Below, in pieces: positions 33,956 to 43,623 of a stretch of DNA of 60,000 nt. The stretch is taken from contig NC_092580.1 of NCBI RefSeq assembly GCF_037975245.1, forward strand, positions 13,798,501 to 13,858,500, written 5' to 3'. The first letter of the stretch is position 1. Every line of letters begins with the position of its first letter. The translations under genes and the position numbers were made by a program. Source of the DNA: Apostichopus japonicus. Taxonomy: Eukaryota > Echinodermata > Holothuroidea > Aspidochirotida > Stichopodidae. The notes under the pieces were generated by a model that did not search any database, was not told the origin of the DNA, and saw only the letters and a program-made list of their open reading frames with translations.

Positions 33956-36900
33956 TTATAGCTGTACCTCACGCTGACTATACATTGGGTAGCCCTGTAT
34001 CATTTGATACCTATAAACAGGATATGTAGAATACTGGGGCATAAATATTGAGCTAGCTCCCATGTTAAAACCTGGATTCAATGCTACCTCACTTGGCCAC
34101 CCTACATAATTACAGTTTAACCTTGTGTATGCCGGTGAACCTAGTCTATCATATGTGAATTGGAGAGGTGGTTGTCGAACCCTATGAGTTACTTCCCCCT
34201 GTGTACCCAGGACATCAGGTTGGTTCGGCTGACTCTCTTGGTCTGGATTATCCACGACTGCACCCTCTGACATCTGATCGTACATCTGGTCACCTGTCTC
34301 TGGTTCTCCTTCATCAGGTTCAGTCTGGTCGGCATAGTGGTCATCTCCCAGCATTTGAAGGCACTCATCAGGTACTTCTAGCCTGGCAGCTCCTTCCCTT
34401 AAGGTCTCTCCAGTTGCTCTTTGGTCATTGTCGGTACTTACATCAGGTGGTCTTACCCTGAATTGTAAGAATTCATCGTCGTCATCACTTTCGTCACTGT
34501 TCTGATCAACAACAGTCTTGCTTGGTAGTCTGTGATTTCTTGTTCGTTTTGTTTGTTTGTTACGAGGACCTTCTTTTTCAATGGGAAGCAAGTCACATGA
34601 CTTCAATAAATTTCTATGTAGAGTCTTTTCTCCACCTCGGCCGTTTTCTTCTTGCACCACATAAACTGGTAAGTCTCCTAGTTGTTTTCTTACAACATAG
34701 ATTTGGTCCGCCCAGTAGGAACGTAGTTTGGCTGGGCCCTCTCTGGGCTTCAGGTTTCTCACCAAAACTCTGTCTCCAGGAAACAAGACTGTGGCATTGG
34801 CCTTCTTGTCATACGCCTTCTTCCCCTTAGCAGCAGCTTTGATTGCATGTTTGTTAGCAATTTCAAATGCTTCTTTCATTCTCATTTTCCACTCCTCTAC
34901 ATACGTCTTATGGTTATTTGACTCTCCTTGTGCCTCATTGACAATTTCAAAAATCAGATCAATGGGGAGACGGGGTGATCTCCCAAACATCAAGTAAAAT
35001 GGTGAGTAGTTTGTGCTGCTGTTACGGGTACAGTTGTAGGCATAAACACATTTGTTTAGGTGGTCCTTCCATTTTGACTTTTGTGTTTCTGTCAGTGTTC
35101 TCAGCATTCCTAAAATTGTGCGATTAAATCTCTCCACTTGACCATTGCCTTGCGGATGGTATGGTGTTGTCCGAGAGTGGTTTATACCGCAATAGATCTG
35201 CAATCGGGTAAAGAGCTGGTTCTCAAACTCTCTCCCTTGGTCATGGTGGATTCTACGAGGTATTCCAAACTTCAAGATGTAATCATTGAACAACTTATCT
35301 GCGGCAGTCCTTCCAGATTTGTTAGTGGTTGGATATGCTTGAGTGAATCTGGTAAAATGATCAACAATAACCAGAATGTACTCATACCCGCCGGTACATC
35401 TTTCCAGATGGAGGTAATCTATGGAGATCAGCTCAAATGGTTGAGTAGTCTGGATGCTCTTGAGTGGGGCTCTTATTATTCTTTGTGGTTTCTTGTTTTT
35501 TATGCAAGTACACTGGTTGTTGACATAGCCTTCGATGTCCTTGAACATTCCGACCCAGTAGAACCTGTCATTGGCAAGGTCATACACCTTCTCTGCACCC
35601 ACATGTCCCATTTCTTCATGCAACTCCTTGTAAACCAAATGGCGATATTTCAGAGGTAACACCAGCTGGTCTTTTCCCTTGATCACTCTTTTTAGGATCC
35701 CATGTTGATCAATTTTCAGTTTATCCCACTGCAGTAGGAGTTTGGACACATTCGTTGACTCAGCACGCCTGATCTTTGTTGAAGGTCGGTGGCCACGTTG
35801 TTTGTAGAAAAGCACTCTCGATATGAATTCATCATCTGCCTGTGCTTCTTTCAGCTCACTGTTTGATATCCTTCTGCCTCTCTTCTCTTCAGGGAACTTT
35901 AGTAGTTCAGCCACTTCAATACTGGAACAGACTGTTTCTATCAAAGTTGTCTCCCCTTGGCTCACAGCTTCCACGGTATCTTTTACACAGGTCATGACAG
36001 TTGGTGACAGTTCTTCAGTGTAGTAATCCATCATTGTCTTTGGATCATATGGTAATGACAAACGGGATAAGCTGTCGGCATCGATATTTATCCTCCCTGG
36101 TCTATATCGAATGGTGAAATTAAAATCTGCCAGCTCCGACACCCAACGTTGTCCTGTAGCGTTCAGTTTGGCATTTGCTAGTACATAGGTGAGAGGGTTG
36201 TTATCTGTATAGACGGTGAAATGCTTTGCATAAAACAGATAGTCCCTGAATCTTTCTGTTATGGCCCACTTTAGAGCAAGGAATTCTAGTTTCCCTGAAT
36301 GCATGTAGTAATTCTTTTCAGCTGGTGAAAGACTCCGTGATGCGTATGAAATAACTTGGAGCTTTCCGTCTTGCTCTTGGTACAGGATAGCACCGAGGCC
36401 TTCGTTCGATGCGTCAGTGTGGACAACAAACTCTTTATCAAAGTTTGGGTAACTCATCACTGGAGGGTTAGTCAGAGGCTCCAACAGTTCCTCTAAGGCC
36501 TGGTGATGTTGTTCTGTCCATACCACTGGATATCTGGATGGTAACTGCCCTTTTAGGTTGCTCTTGCCTTTTGTTGAGCCTTTACGCCCTCCCTTGATTT
36601 GTTTACCATTCAGCGTCTTTTCAGGTGGTGGTACTGTCAATAGATCATAGAGAGGTCTAGCTTTCTTAGAGAAATCTCTGATGAACTGGCGGTAGTACCC
36701 TACCAGGCCAAGCATATGCCTTACCTCTCCTACAGACTTTGGTCTCATTTCTTTGAGATGAAGGACTGCTTTGGTATCCTCTGGGTCTGCTCGATAACCC
36801 TGGGCTGATACAATTTTTCCCAAGTATTTCACTTCGGACTGGAACAGTTCGCATTTTGATGCTCTCAGTTTCACACCTTTGGCTTTTAATCTCTGTAAGA

Positions 36901-38608
36901 CTGCTTGGAGCCGTCTCAGGTGTTCCTCATATGTATCACTGAAGACCAGTATATCATCTAGGTAGGTGTAACAGATTTCACCATTCATGTCTTCCAAACA
37001 CACTTCCATATGTCTCTGAAAAGCTGCTGGGGCATTCATCAGACCAAAGGGTATCCTTACCCACTCATAAAGCCCCCATGGAGTGATGAAAGCAGTGGCC
37101 TGTCGACTCTCTTCACTGACAAAACCCTGATGATAGGCCTTACCTTGGTCAAGAGTCGAGAACCAGTGATTACCTCCAAGGCCACTCAGGACATCATTAA
37201 TCTTGGGAATGGGTTGCCTGTCAGGTATAGTCTTTGCATTGAGAGCCCTATAATCTATGCAAAGGCGGAGTGTTCCATCTTTCTTTCTGACACAGACTGC
37301 CGGTGATGAATAGGGTGATTTAGATCTCCGTACCCATCCTCTTGCCATCAAGTCAGACAGATAATCCTTCACTTCTCTGTATAAGGGTCTGGGAATAGAA
37401 TTATAGTTCTTCTGAACAGGCTGTTGGTCTTTCAGTCTAATCTCCATCTCTAAATCCAAGCAACCCATGTCATTTTCACCTTGGGAGAACACTGCTGATT
37501 CCTCCCTCAACATCAGCACTGCCTTTTGGCGTTGTTCCTCATTCAGGTGACTCAAGTCCACTGGAGGGTCCCACGTCATACTGTTGTCACCGCTTCTACT
37601 CTGTTTGGTTTGGACTTGGACATTGTTAACTGTAGCACCCCTCATGTAGGTTTCCAATGGTACAACTGACTTAAGCAGCTCAACCCTTCCTAGGCAGACT
37701 TTACCTCCAAGGAATATATCAGATTCGGAGGGGTTTGACACTGGAACTATACATCTCGAGAAGGACCCCTTTGTGAGATTGACAACACCCTCCTCGATCT
37801 GCAATTGGGGCTGCCACTGCTGTAATGGATCTGGGACAAACAATGCGCTTATTCCTTGTTCAAGCCATCCTGCGTGAACCACACACATAACATTCACAGT
37901 GGATTTCTTTGGAATTTTGGTTCCTTTCTTTCCAGTCTTTACAGCTCCCAAAGCCCCATCGTTTAGATCCGCATTCTTGATCAGGTTCACCAGGGCCTTG
38001 GCCTTTTGGTTAGTTAGGACCCCATTCGATGCCATGCAAAGGGTGTTAGTTACTTGGTTACCATTTCTGGAATCACCATCTTGCAGGTAATATGAAATAA
38101 CATTGAACCCAATCAATGGCTCTGAAACAGTGTCCTCACATACAAGTGCGGGCACTTCTACTCCATCATCATCTCCTGGAAAGGTGAAATACAGTTGGAC
38201 CCATCCATTAAAGGGTATCTCTACATCATTTGCTCCTCTCAAGTCCAGTTTCTCTCCATCCTGGAGTAGCTCCTCTAGAGGTCTGATCCTTAGGTGAGGT
38301 AGGTTCTCCCTAAGCCAACCGTCTGGTACAAGGGACACTTGAGAGCCTGTGTCCCACAATACTGTTGTCTTTACATCGTTCAGGGTGCACGTCAGCATGC
38401 ACTTTTCACCAACTAACTTAATCACTCTGCTTCTCATCTTGGGGTTCAATGTACCCCCAATTACACTGCAAGCCATTACCTTGTGGGACTCACCAGAATC
38501 GGTCCCCCTCTGTCCCACTAGAGGGACCCTGGCCAGTTTCCCTGAACCAATGATCGACACCCTCTGGCAAAGTGGTTGATGCCACCACATTTGAAACAGT
38601 GTCTGCAT
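33956..38608 (-). CDS. pol: Gypsy Pol polyprotein (protease, reverse transcriptase, RNase H, integrase)
   Basis: An open frame of 1,550 codons counted from its first ATG. Domains in order: aspartic protease with LWDTGSQVSL near residue 85; reverse transcriptase with LRLCIDYRALNAKTIPDRQ and the catalytic YLDDILVFS; RNase H with HTDASNEGLGAIL and YTDNNPLTY; integrase with a His-His-Cys-Cys zinc region (HEEMGH ... QCTC), catalytic Asp in SIDYLHLE, Asp in HHDQGREFEN and Glu in QVERFNRT; then a basic C-terminal region with a GPY/F-like part (GPAKLRSYW). This order (RT-RH before IN) is that of Ty3/gypsy elements. The first zinc Cys is displaced by one position (QCTC rather than CxxC); I recall the same in related fish elements. 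Pol lies in the -1 frame relative to gag and overlaps it by 91 nt, so it is probably made by frameshifting rather than from its own ATG. Confidence 0.96.
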   Translation of the reverse strand: MQTLFQMWWHQPLCQRVSIIGSGKLARVPLVGQRGTDSGESHKVMACSVIGGTLNPKMRSRVIKLVGEKCMLTCTLNDVKTTVLWDTGSQVSLVPDGWLRENLPHLRIRPLEELLQDGEKLDLRGANDVEIPFNGWVQLYFTFPGDDDGVEVPALVCEDTVSEPLIGFNVISYYLQDGDSRNGNQVTNTLCMASNGVLTNQKAKALVNLIKNADLNDGALGAVKTGKKGTKIPKKSTVNVMCVVHAGWLEQGISALFVPDPLQQWQPQLQIEEGVVNLTKGSFSRCIVPVSNPSESDIFLGGKVCLGRVELLKSVVPLETYMRGATVNNVQVQTKQSRSGDNSMTWDPPVDLSHLNEEQRQKAVLMLREESAVFSQGENDMGCLDLEMEIRLKDQQPVQKNYNSIPRPLYREVKDYLSDLMARGWVRRSKSPYSSPAVCVRKKDGTLRLCIDYRALNAKTIPDRQPIPKINDVLSGLGGNHWFSTLDQGKAYHQGFVSEESRQATAFITPWGLYEWVRIPFGLMNAPAAFQRHMEVCLEDMNGEICYTYLDDILVFSDTYEEHLRRLQAVLQRLKAKGVKLRASKCELFQSEVKYLGKIVSAQGYRADPEDTKAVLHLKEMRPKSVGEVRHMLGLVGYYRQFIRDFSKKARPLYDLLTVPPPEKTLNGKQIKGGRKGSTKGKSNLKGQLPSRYPVVWTEQHHQALEELLEPLTNPPVMSYPNFDKEFVVHTDASNEGLGAILYQEQDGKLQVISYASRSLSPAEKNYYMHSGKLEFLALKWAITERFRDYLFYAKHFTVYTDNNPLTYVLANAKLNATGQRWVSELADFNFTIRYRPGRINIDADSLSRLSLPYDPKTMMDYYTEELSPTVMTCVKDTVEAVSQGETTLIETVCSSIEVAELLKFPEEKRGRRISNSELKEAQADDEFISRVLFYKQRGHRPSTKIRRAESTNVSKLLLQWDKLKIDQHGILKRVIKGKDQLVLPLKYRHLVYKELHEEMGHVGAEKVYDLANDRFYWVGMFKDIEGYVNNQCTCIKNKKPQRIIRAPLKSIQTTQPFELISIDYLHLERCTGGYEYILVIVDHFTRFTQAYPTTNKSGRTAADKLFNDYILKFGIPRRIHHDQGREFENQLFTRLQIYCGINHSRTTPYHPQGNGQVERFNRTILGMLRTLTETQKSKWKDHLNKCVYAYNCTRNSSTNYSPFYLMFGRSPRLPIDLIFEIVNEAQGESNNHKTYVEEWKMRMKEAFEIANKHAIKAAAKGKKAYDKKANATVLFPGDRVLVRNLKPREGPAKLRSYWADQIYVVRKQLGDLPVYVVQEENGRGGEKTLHRNLLKSCDLLPIEKEGPRNKQTKRTRNHRLPSKTVVDQNSDESDDDDEFLQFRVRPPDVSTDNDQRATGETLREGAARLEVPDECLQMLGDDHYADQTEPDEGEPETGDQMYDQMSEGAVVDNPDQESQPNQPDVLGTQGEVTHRVRQPPLQFTYDRLGSPAYTRLNCNYVGWPSEVALNPGFNMGASSIFMPQYSTYPVYRYQMIQGYPMYSQREVQL

Positions 38609-39561
38609 CTGTCCCCAATGCCCTCAGATCGGCAGGACTCACATCCTCTGGGTCGTCGTACAAATTCACCAGATCTAGGCTTTCTGTCCCTGATGTCTCT
38701 CTCAGCTAGAACTGCTTTTAAAGCTTTGACTTCAGACCTCAGCTCTACAACTTCATCATACAGCTTTCCTTTCTGAGGCTGTATCTTGTTTTTCAGCTCG
38801 GTCTTTGGTGCCTCCAGTGTTGTGTCAGCATTCTCTGTTGACTGTACACTATGTACTCTTGTCTTCAGTTTGCCCTGTCTTTCCTGCTCTTGTTTGGCTA
38901 CCTTGCTCACCTTTTCCAAGATCTCCTCATCTGTCACCTTATCACTCTGTGTGATTTGTTGAACCTCCCATTTAAGGTGATCGTTGTTTATTCCAGTGGT
39001 GACAGCATGAATAAATAGAGCATGAACTTGTGTAGCCTCGTAGGTCACTGTTGCTCCATCTTCTTGCGATGCAAAGAGGATTTTTTGTTTGAGATCGAGA
39101 GCCCTCAGCACAAAATCCTGTGGGGATTCCTTTGCACCTTGAGTAAGCTTCGTGAGTTGGACATACATTTCTGTGGCATCTCGTTCCTGGTAATGAGCAC
39201 GAAGGATCTTTCTAAGTTGGGGTAGTCTGATATCTCTTTTGCCTTCCAGATAGCTTCTTAAGGGGAGCCCTGGGGTAACTGCATTTATTACCGCAGTAAT
39301 AACTTCTAGGTCTCCATACCCCCTGTCCTTGGCACGCTCAATCTGGCGGATAAGGCTGCTGTATGACAGTGACTCTTTCTCGCCTTTTTCTGTGATTCTT
39401 CCATAAACCTTCAATTCCTTTACAGAACCCAGTGGTTTACTCTGGACAGAAGAATCAGCTGGACTCTGTTGGTTTGCAAGTCTTTCTTCTAATTCTCTGA
39501 TCTTGGTTTGGTAGGTTAGTTCGAGAGTTGTCAACCTTTCTTCCAACTGTGCTGCCTCCAT
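38518..39561 (-). CDS. gag: Gypsy Gag (capsid and nucleocapsid)
   Basis: 347 aa. An N-terminal coiled coil (about residues 1-30, regularly spaced Leu and Glu) is followed by a capsid-like helical region with ESPQDFVLRALDLKQKIL. A second charged helical stretch and a C-terminal zinc knuckle CFKCGGINHFARGC (CX2CX4HX4C) follow, the knuckle preceded by a further Cys pair, CESC. Gag forms the particle that packages the element's RNA. The ATG at 39561 lies about 45 nt inside the 5' LTR boundary, just after the primer-binding site. The frame ends 24 nt after a GGGAAAC heptamer. Confidence 0.93.
   Translation of the reverse strand: MEAAQLEERLTTLELTYQTKIRELEERLANQQSPADSSVQSKPLGSVKELKVYGRITEKGEKESLSYSSLIRQIERAKDRGYGDLEVITAVINAVTPGLPLRSYLEGKRDIRLPQLRKILRAHYQERDATEMYVQLTKLTQGAKESPQDFVLRALDLKQKILFASQEDGATVTYEATQVHALFIHAVTTGINNDHLKWEVQQITQSDKVTDEEILEKVSKVAKQEQERQGKLKTRVHSVQSTENADTTLEAPKTELKNKIQPQKGKLYDEVVELRSEVKALKAVLAERDIRDRKPRSGEFVRRPRGCESCRSEGIGDRCRHCFKCGGINHFARGCRSLVQGNWPGSL
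38536..38542 (-). promoter_or_regulatory. Candidate -1 ribosomal frameshift heptamer in the gag-pol overlap
   Basis: On the minus strand G GGA AAC lies in the gag frame (codons GGA AAC) inside the 91-nt overlap. It fits the X XXY YYZ pattern and a slip by -1 enters the pol frame, as required by the relative phase of the two ORFs. Downstream RNA structure was not computed. Confidence 0.6.
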
Positions 39562-39585
39562 CTTGTCTTGTTCTCTCTACAGCCC

Positions 39586-39604
39586 TATCCGGGTGGTGCC
39601 TCCA
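39586..39604 (-). promoter_or_regulatory. tRNA primer-binding site of the gypsy element
   Basis: On the minus strand, four bases after the 5' LTR, TGGAGGCACCACCCGGAT begins with TGG (complement of a tRNA CCA end) and continues with a plausible T-stem complement (CCCGG). It implies a primer with U before CCA, which suggests a tRNA-Cys relative with some mismatches; that assignment is from memory. Confidence 0.6.
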
Positions 39605-39608
39605 AATT

Positions 39609-40484
39609 TGTTACCCTCGAGTTAGGGGAATTCCGGGGTGGTTTGCTTTAGGGCTGCAGAAAGGAGACAGAGAACATATGATGAAGACAGCTCAATTGGC
39701 AGAATAGCAAGCAAATTTTATTATTAGATTAACTGGCAGTAATTTAGCTTATCTCCGGTGTAAAACACACTTAATACTACAACATTGATTCTGGAATATT
39801 GATCTAGGGAAATCCCCTAATTATGAAACAAAATTGGTGGCGCCCTTTAAGTAATATGAATACCATAACCACGCTGTGACTTAATACACGGTAGGTCTGG
39901 GCCTACGTTAGGCAGTGAACGAACAGCGAGCCTAGCTTAACAGTTCATATTTACTAACGACCTCTATGTGGTTAACATTTATGAAATACACTAATTACCC
40001 TACTTGAATTACTAAGCCTAATTGATTGTTTACATTACCACAGATCACAAGTCATGCAACATACGAACCTTAAATGACGGATTTAACGACAAATAAGTGC
40101 TACTCTCTGACCTAACATACAATATTATACGTATTATTCTGTGACATCGTTTCACGAGTGGTAACATATTTTAATCTGGTAATATCCCATCATTTCTCTT
40201 ACATCATCAACCAGGACCTAATCAAATCAAAGCTAGAGGTGTTTTTATACAACTGGTTGAAGTTTTGGTGTTTAACATTTAATAAATCGTGTAAACTTAC
40301 CTGCAGAAAGGAGACAGAGAACATATGATGAAGACAGCTCAATTGGCAGAATAGCAAGCGCCAGTGAACGTACGTTCCTACATAGGCACGCATGTACACA
40401 TTTAGTGTGCGTTTAAGTGCTTATAAATGATATGGAACGCCAATTTGATGATTTTTGTAGGGGTACCTATTTTTCCGCGCAACA
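39609..40484 (-). repeat. 5' LTR of the gypsy element
   Basis: 876 bp, the same length as the 3' LTR and identical in every stretch compared. It carries the same pair of 59-bp copies (39654-39712 and 40301-40359). The promoter of the element should lie in the half nearest 40484. Confidence 0.95.
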
Positions 40485-40886
40485 TGCTTGTAGGAACAAA
40501 TGGCGAATGTTCACACCTGCATACTGAGCCATACTCGATGTGTGATCAAACTTTGGATTGCATGGTGAGATCCCTGATAGGAGCCAATAACGATGCTGGA
40601 ACCTGTTACGTCTTAATAGATAATGGGCGAAAACGAGAAGGACAAGAAAGGAGTCGGGGGTCATGCACACATTAATTCAACAAATGTAGGTTCTATTGAT
40701 AGGGTTAGGCATAATATCGGCAGCTGTGGTTCATATCCTCTGCAAAATTCTGCGCCTTGTTAAAATCATTACCTCAAAAATAGCAATTTCTGGAGATATC
40801 TTCAAATCGAATTTAGCATCAAATGTGGCAGCATTTTGCATCTAGCCCATCCTCCGTATGAGAAAATTTTCCAAAGGGGAGGGGGG

Positions 40887-41567
40887 CAGTGGCGGCGAAA
40901 CCGGTGGGGCTTGGGGGGCTCAGCCCCCCAATGAAAAAGTTAATGGGGCAAATGCATGATAAGCTCCCCCCCCCCAATATTTACCAAGGCTCCGAAACGT
41001 GCATCTGCCCATTTTTCAATGCATACTTGTCGATCTGTCCGATGCACACGTATACTATATAGGTGTAATAAGTTTAGTAAATGCTGGGGGGACCCTCGGC
41101 CCGTCCCCTGGCTATAGACCACATTGTCACCCCAACCGCGTCTTCACGCCCCGTGAAAAGTGGAAGCAGTGAGTGTGAGTACCGGTAAGCGCAACCCAAC
41201 TTCGTCTTAGGCCAATGACTTGCTTCATTTCAGCCAGTTCTCCAACATCCCCTTACTACACTCAAAAACGTCTTTGCGAGTACACTACGAGTAATAGCTA
41301 CTCTCTTAAAACACCATCGAATATACAAATTACTATGTTTTTACAGACTTTTACGTGCAATCTGAGAAATTGCAGGCTTGAGACCCATATTTTAGGGCTA
41401 GGTATCTGCAGCATAAAACACTCGGGAAGTGCCGTTTCCGGCCATCTGGGGGTTTGAAAAACCCAAAATTTTCTTGTACGCTCCGCGCCAACCGATGGTG
41501 GCGCTCCGCTTAGATAGTCTCTTCACATTAGCCCCTCCCCAATAATTTTCCCGTTCCGCCGCGCCTG
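40887..41567. mobile_element. hAT-like non-autonomous element nested in the right arm of 31965-41692
   Basis: Begins CAGTGGCGGCGAAACC; the reverse complement of its end begins CAGGCGCGGCGGAAC. The flanking 8-mers GAGGGGGG and GAGGGGCA match at six positions. It interrupts a family sequence (AAAGGGGAGGGG ... CCCCTTAGACCCCTCC) that runs uninterrupted at 48275-48315 and 54724-54762, which supports a separate insertion. Its interior shares a stretch with the element at 47789 (TTTTCTTGTACGCT). Confidence 0.6.
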
Positions 41568-42791
41568 GAGGGGCACCCCTCCCCTTAGACCCCTCCCCCA
41601 GGACGGCGATCCGTATCCACCTAAGTGCCCCCCCATCAAATGCTGGTGCCCCCCTGTGCCCCCCCAGACTGAAAAGTCTGGTGACGCCACTGGTCAAGAG
41701 GGAGAAGCCCATGAAGCTTTGCGGTTGTCATTATTTCTAGTTTTCAGTTTAAAATCTGCGGAATATTGGAGGTATAGGCGTAAGTAAATTATAGTCTATA
41801 GAGGTTAAAAAGTTGCGTATCTTCCTGCCCAATGATTGTTTTTGGACAAGTCATTTTTCATCTGTGGAGGGGAGGAGGGGGGGGGGTTATTGGCAAGGGG
41901 AGAACAGAACAATTGGGGAATTTGGGAGGGCAGGGATCGCTCAACAAATTTCATTTGATATTAACTCAAGAAGGCGACAGGGAAGGGATTAACAGAAATT
42001 CGGCTTGTCATGTATATTATGATTATAAGTAAATAAGCGACGGAAACTGACTGAAAAAGTCAGGAAGAAATATTCCCTGTAAGTGTATCGTAAAATAGTA
42101 CGTATAAAAGTGTAGGATAAGTAAACTATAGTGCCTTAAAAAGTGAATCTATCCAAAACCATTTAGGCAGAGCGATCAGTGTATGGAACGCCAAAAAGGA
42201 AAATACGTGATGATCATAATATGTAAAGATACATGACAATGATGATCAGGGCGCAACACAAATATTTATAGCGCCCTCAGTTTAAAATCAAAGCGCTCAG
42301 CACCCCTTCCCTACCGGCTGACAGAATATAACAAAAATATTATTGTGCACAGTGTATAAATGTACAACATATATGTACGGTATAACCTAAACATCATCGT
42401 TTCAATTGTTGCAATTTATAGCACCGTTTTGTATATAAGCACCCTCCAATTTACCACAATGTTTCTCAAGGGGGAGGAGCCATTCCTCCCCCCCCCCCAT
42501 TAGACTCCTCTCGTGGATGTTATAACATATTACCTCCCTCCCTCCTCCAACCCCATGCAGTACATAAAATGGGGGATGCGCATTTGATGATGGTATAATG
42601 TGACACTTGTATAGTTCTATGTTATTACCATCACTCTTGGTCCCTTTGACGTTTCATAGAACAGAAGGAACAAAAAATCATTTATATAAAACAACCGACA
42701 TTTTGTGATGTTATACAAATTACGTGTTTTACATGACATAGCAATCGCCAACAAATCCTAATAGACCTCTAAGTAAAGGCTACGTCCAAAT

Positions 42792-42955
42792 TCAAGCCTA
42801 GCTGGATATCTTCAAGTACTAATTTATATATATAGAAACATTAATGAAGCACTAAGGTTTACAGTACCACCCAAGCCTAGCTGGATATCTTCAAGTACAC
42901 AGTTACATATATAGAAAACTTAATGAAGCACGTAAGTTTACGAGTACGACCTCCA
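42792..42955. repeat. Two-unit tandem duplication (~80 bp)
   Basis: CAAGCCTAGCTGGATATCTT followed by an ATATATAGAAA and TTAATGAAGCAC segment occurs twice in a row with a few differences. It lies in the last intron, about 120 bp before the terminal exon. Confidence 0.85.
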
Positions 42956-43077
42956 TTGAGCCAATTACTTCTCAACTAATTATTCAACTTAAAGGCGTCC
43001 ATTAAGATTCTTAAAATACTTTCAATTTGTTTACAGTCATTCATTGATTTATCATATATTTATATTCATCCTCGCAG

Positions 43078-43254
43078 CTACTGGAGGCAGCTAAAGGACG
43101 TTCTACTTGGCTTAACTATGGACCTTGGCTTCCGGGGTACGTTGAACCAAAACCGAATACTGATGTCCCGCCAACTACCGAATCTTCCGGTTATAAACTA
43201 ACGAGAACGATTTCCCTCGGTTTCGTGGTATTGGCGGCAATGTTAGTATATTAA
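43078..43254 (+). CDS. Terminal exon of the first PLC-like gene, with GPI-anchor-like tail
   Basis: After the acceptor TCCTCGCAG the frame reads LLEAAKGRSTWLNYGPWLPG and ends in a hydrophobic tail SLGFVVLAAMLVY directly before TAA. The phase matches the exon ending at 22516. A Ser-Ser-Gly site about 20 residues from the end followed by a hydrophobic tail without trailing charge is the layout of a GPI-attachment signal. So the protein is probably held at the outer cell surface. The intron before this exon is 20,561 bp long and holds the stack of mobile elements. Confidence 0.85.
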   Translation, partial: LLEAAKGRSTWLNYGPWLPGYVEPKPNTDVPPTTESSGYKLTRTISLGFVVLAAMLVY

Positions 43255-43617
43255 ACTTGATCATCAAAACACCGCTTGTATGCTTACAAGTGCTGATGAA
43301 TGCGAAGGATTATTTGAAGACAATGGTGTTTTTTTTCTCGGTATTCGTTTTTATGAGAATTTGAGGACTGATGGATATAAATGACTATATGAACAAAATA
43401 CAGCACGATGACTAAATGTGTAAATAGTTAACATGTGAAAGATACAGAAACGTTATCACAAATATATCGTAAGTATACAAGATATATAAATTAATTTAAA
43501 AGGATCTAAGCAACTCCAGAAACGTTTACGACTCCAGAATTGTCAGAATTTGGTTGGGTGGGTTTAAAAGAGAATCCTTTTTTTACCCGAGAATCGACTA
43601 CCGATAGTTATGCACAA

Positions 43618-43623
43618 AATAAA
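43618..43623 (+). terminator. Candidate polyadenylation signal of the first PLC-like gene
   Basis: AATAAA in CACAAAATAAAGG, 364 nt after the stop codon. Confidence 0.4.

Larger units (their letters stand above)
32481..40484 (-). mobile_element. Ty3/gypsy LTR retrotransposon, nearly intact
   Basis: An 8,004-bp element on the minus strand with two 876-bp LTRs, separate gag and pol frames, a primer-binding site and a polypurine tract. The 4-bp target duplication TGCT is at 32477-32480 and 40485-40488. The LTRs look identical wherever compared, and both long frames are open, so the insertion is recent. It sits inside the hAT-like element in the last intron of the first PLC-like gene, antisense to that gene. 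Confidence 0.96.
31965..41692. mobile_element. hAT-like DNA transposon with 8-bp target duplication, split by a gypsy element
   Basis: The left end CAGTGGCGTCGCCA and right end (reverse complement) CAGTGGCGTCACCA form terminal inverted repeats. The 8-bp sequence GTCAAGAG flanks it exactly on both sides (31957-31964 and 41693-41700), the duplication length of hAT elements. Without the inserted gypsy element it is about 1.7 kb and has no visible transposase, so it is non-autonomous. It starts 90 bp after the end of the 9.3-kb TIR element. Confidence 0.85.

Noticed and set aside
36990-37010. Possible defect of the integrase zinc region (QCTC instead of CxxC)
   Set aside because: I recall the same QCxC arrangement in related fish gypsy elements, so it is more likely a lineage trait than damage. 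The quoted span is approximate; the motif lies in the integrase part of pol, roughly at 35510-35530.
34168-38579. Plus-strand open frames of 60-170 codons inside the gypsy pol region
   Set aside because: They are antisense shadows of the 1,550-codon pol frame and show no protein family features.
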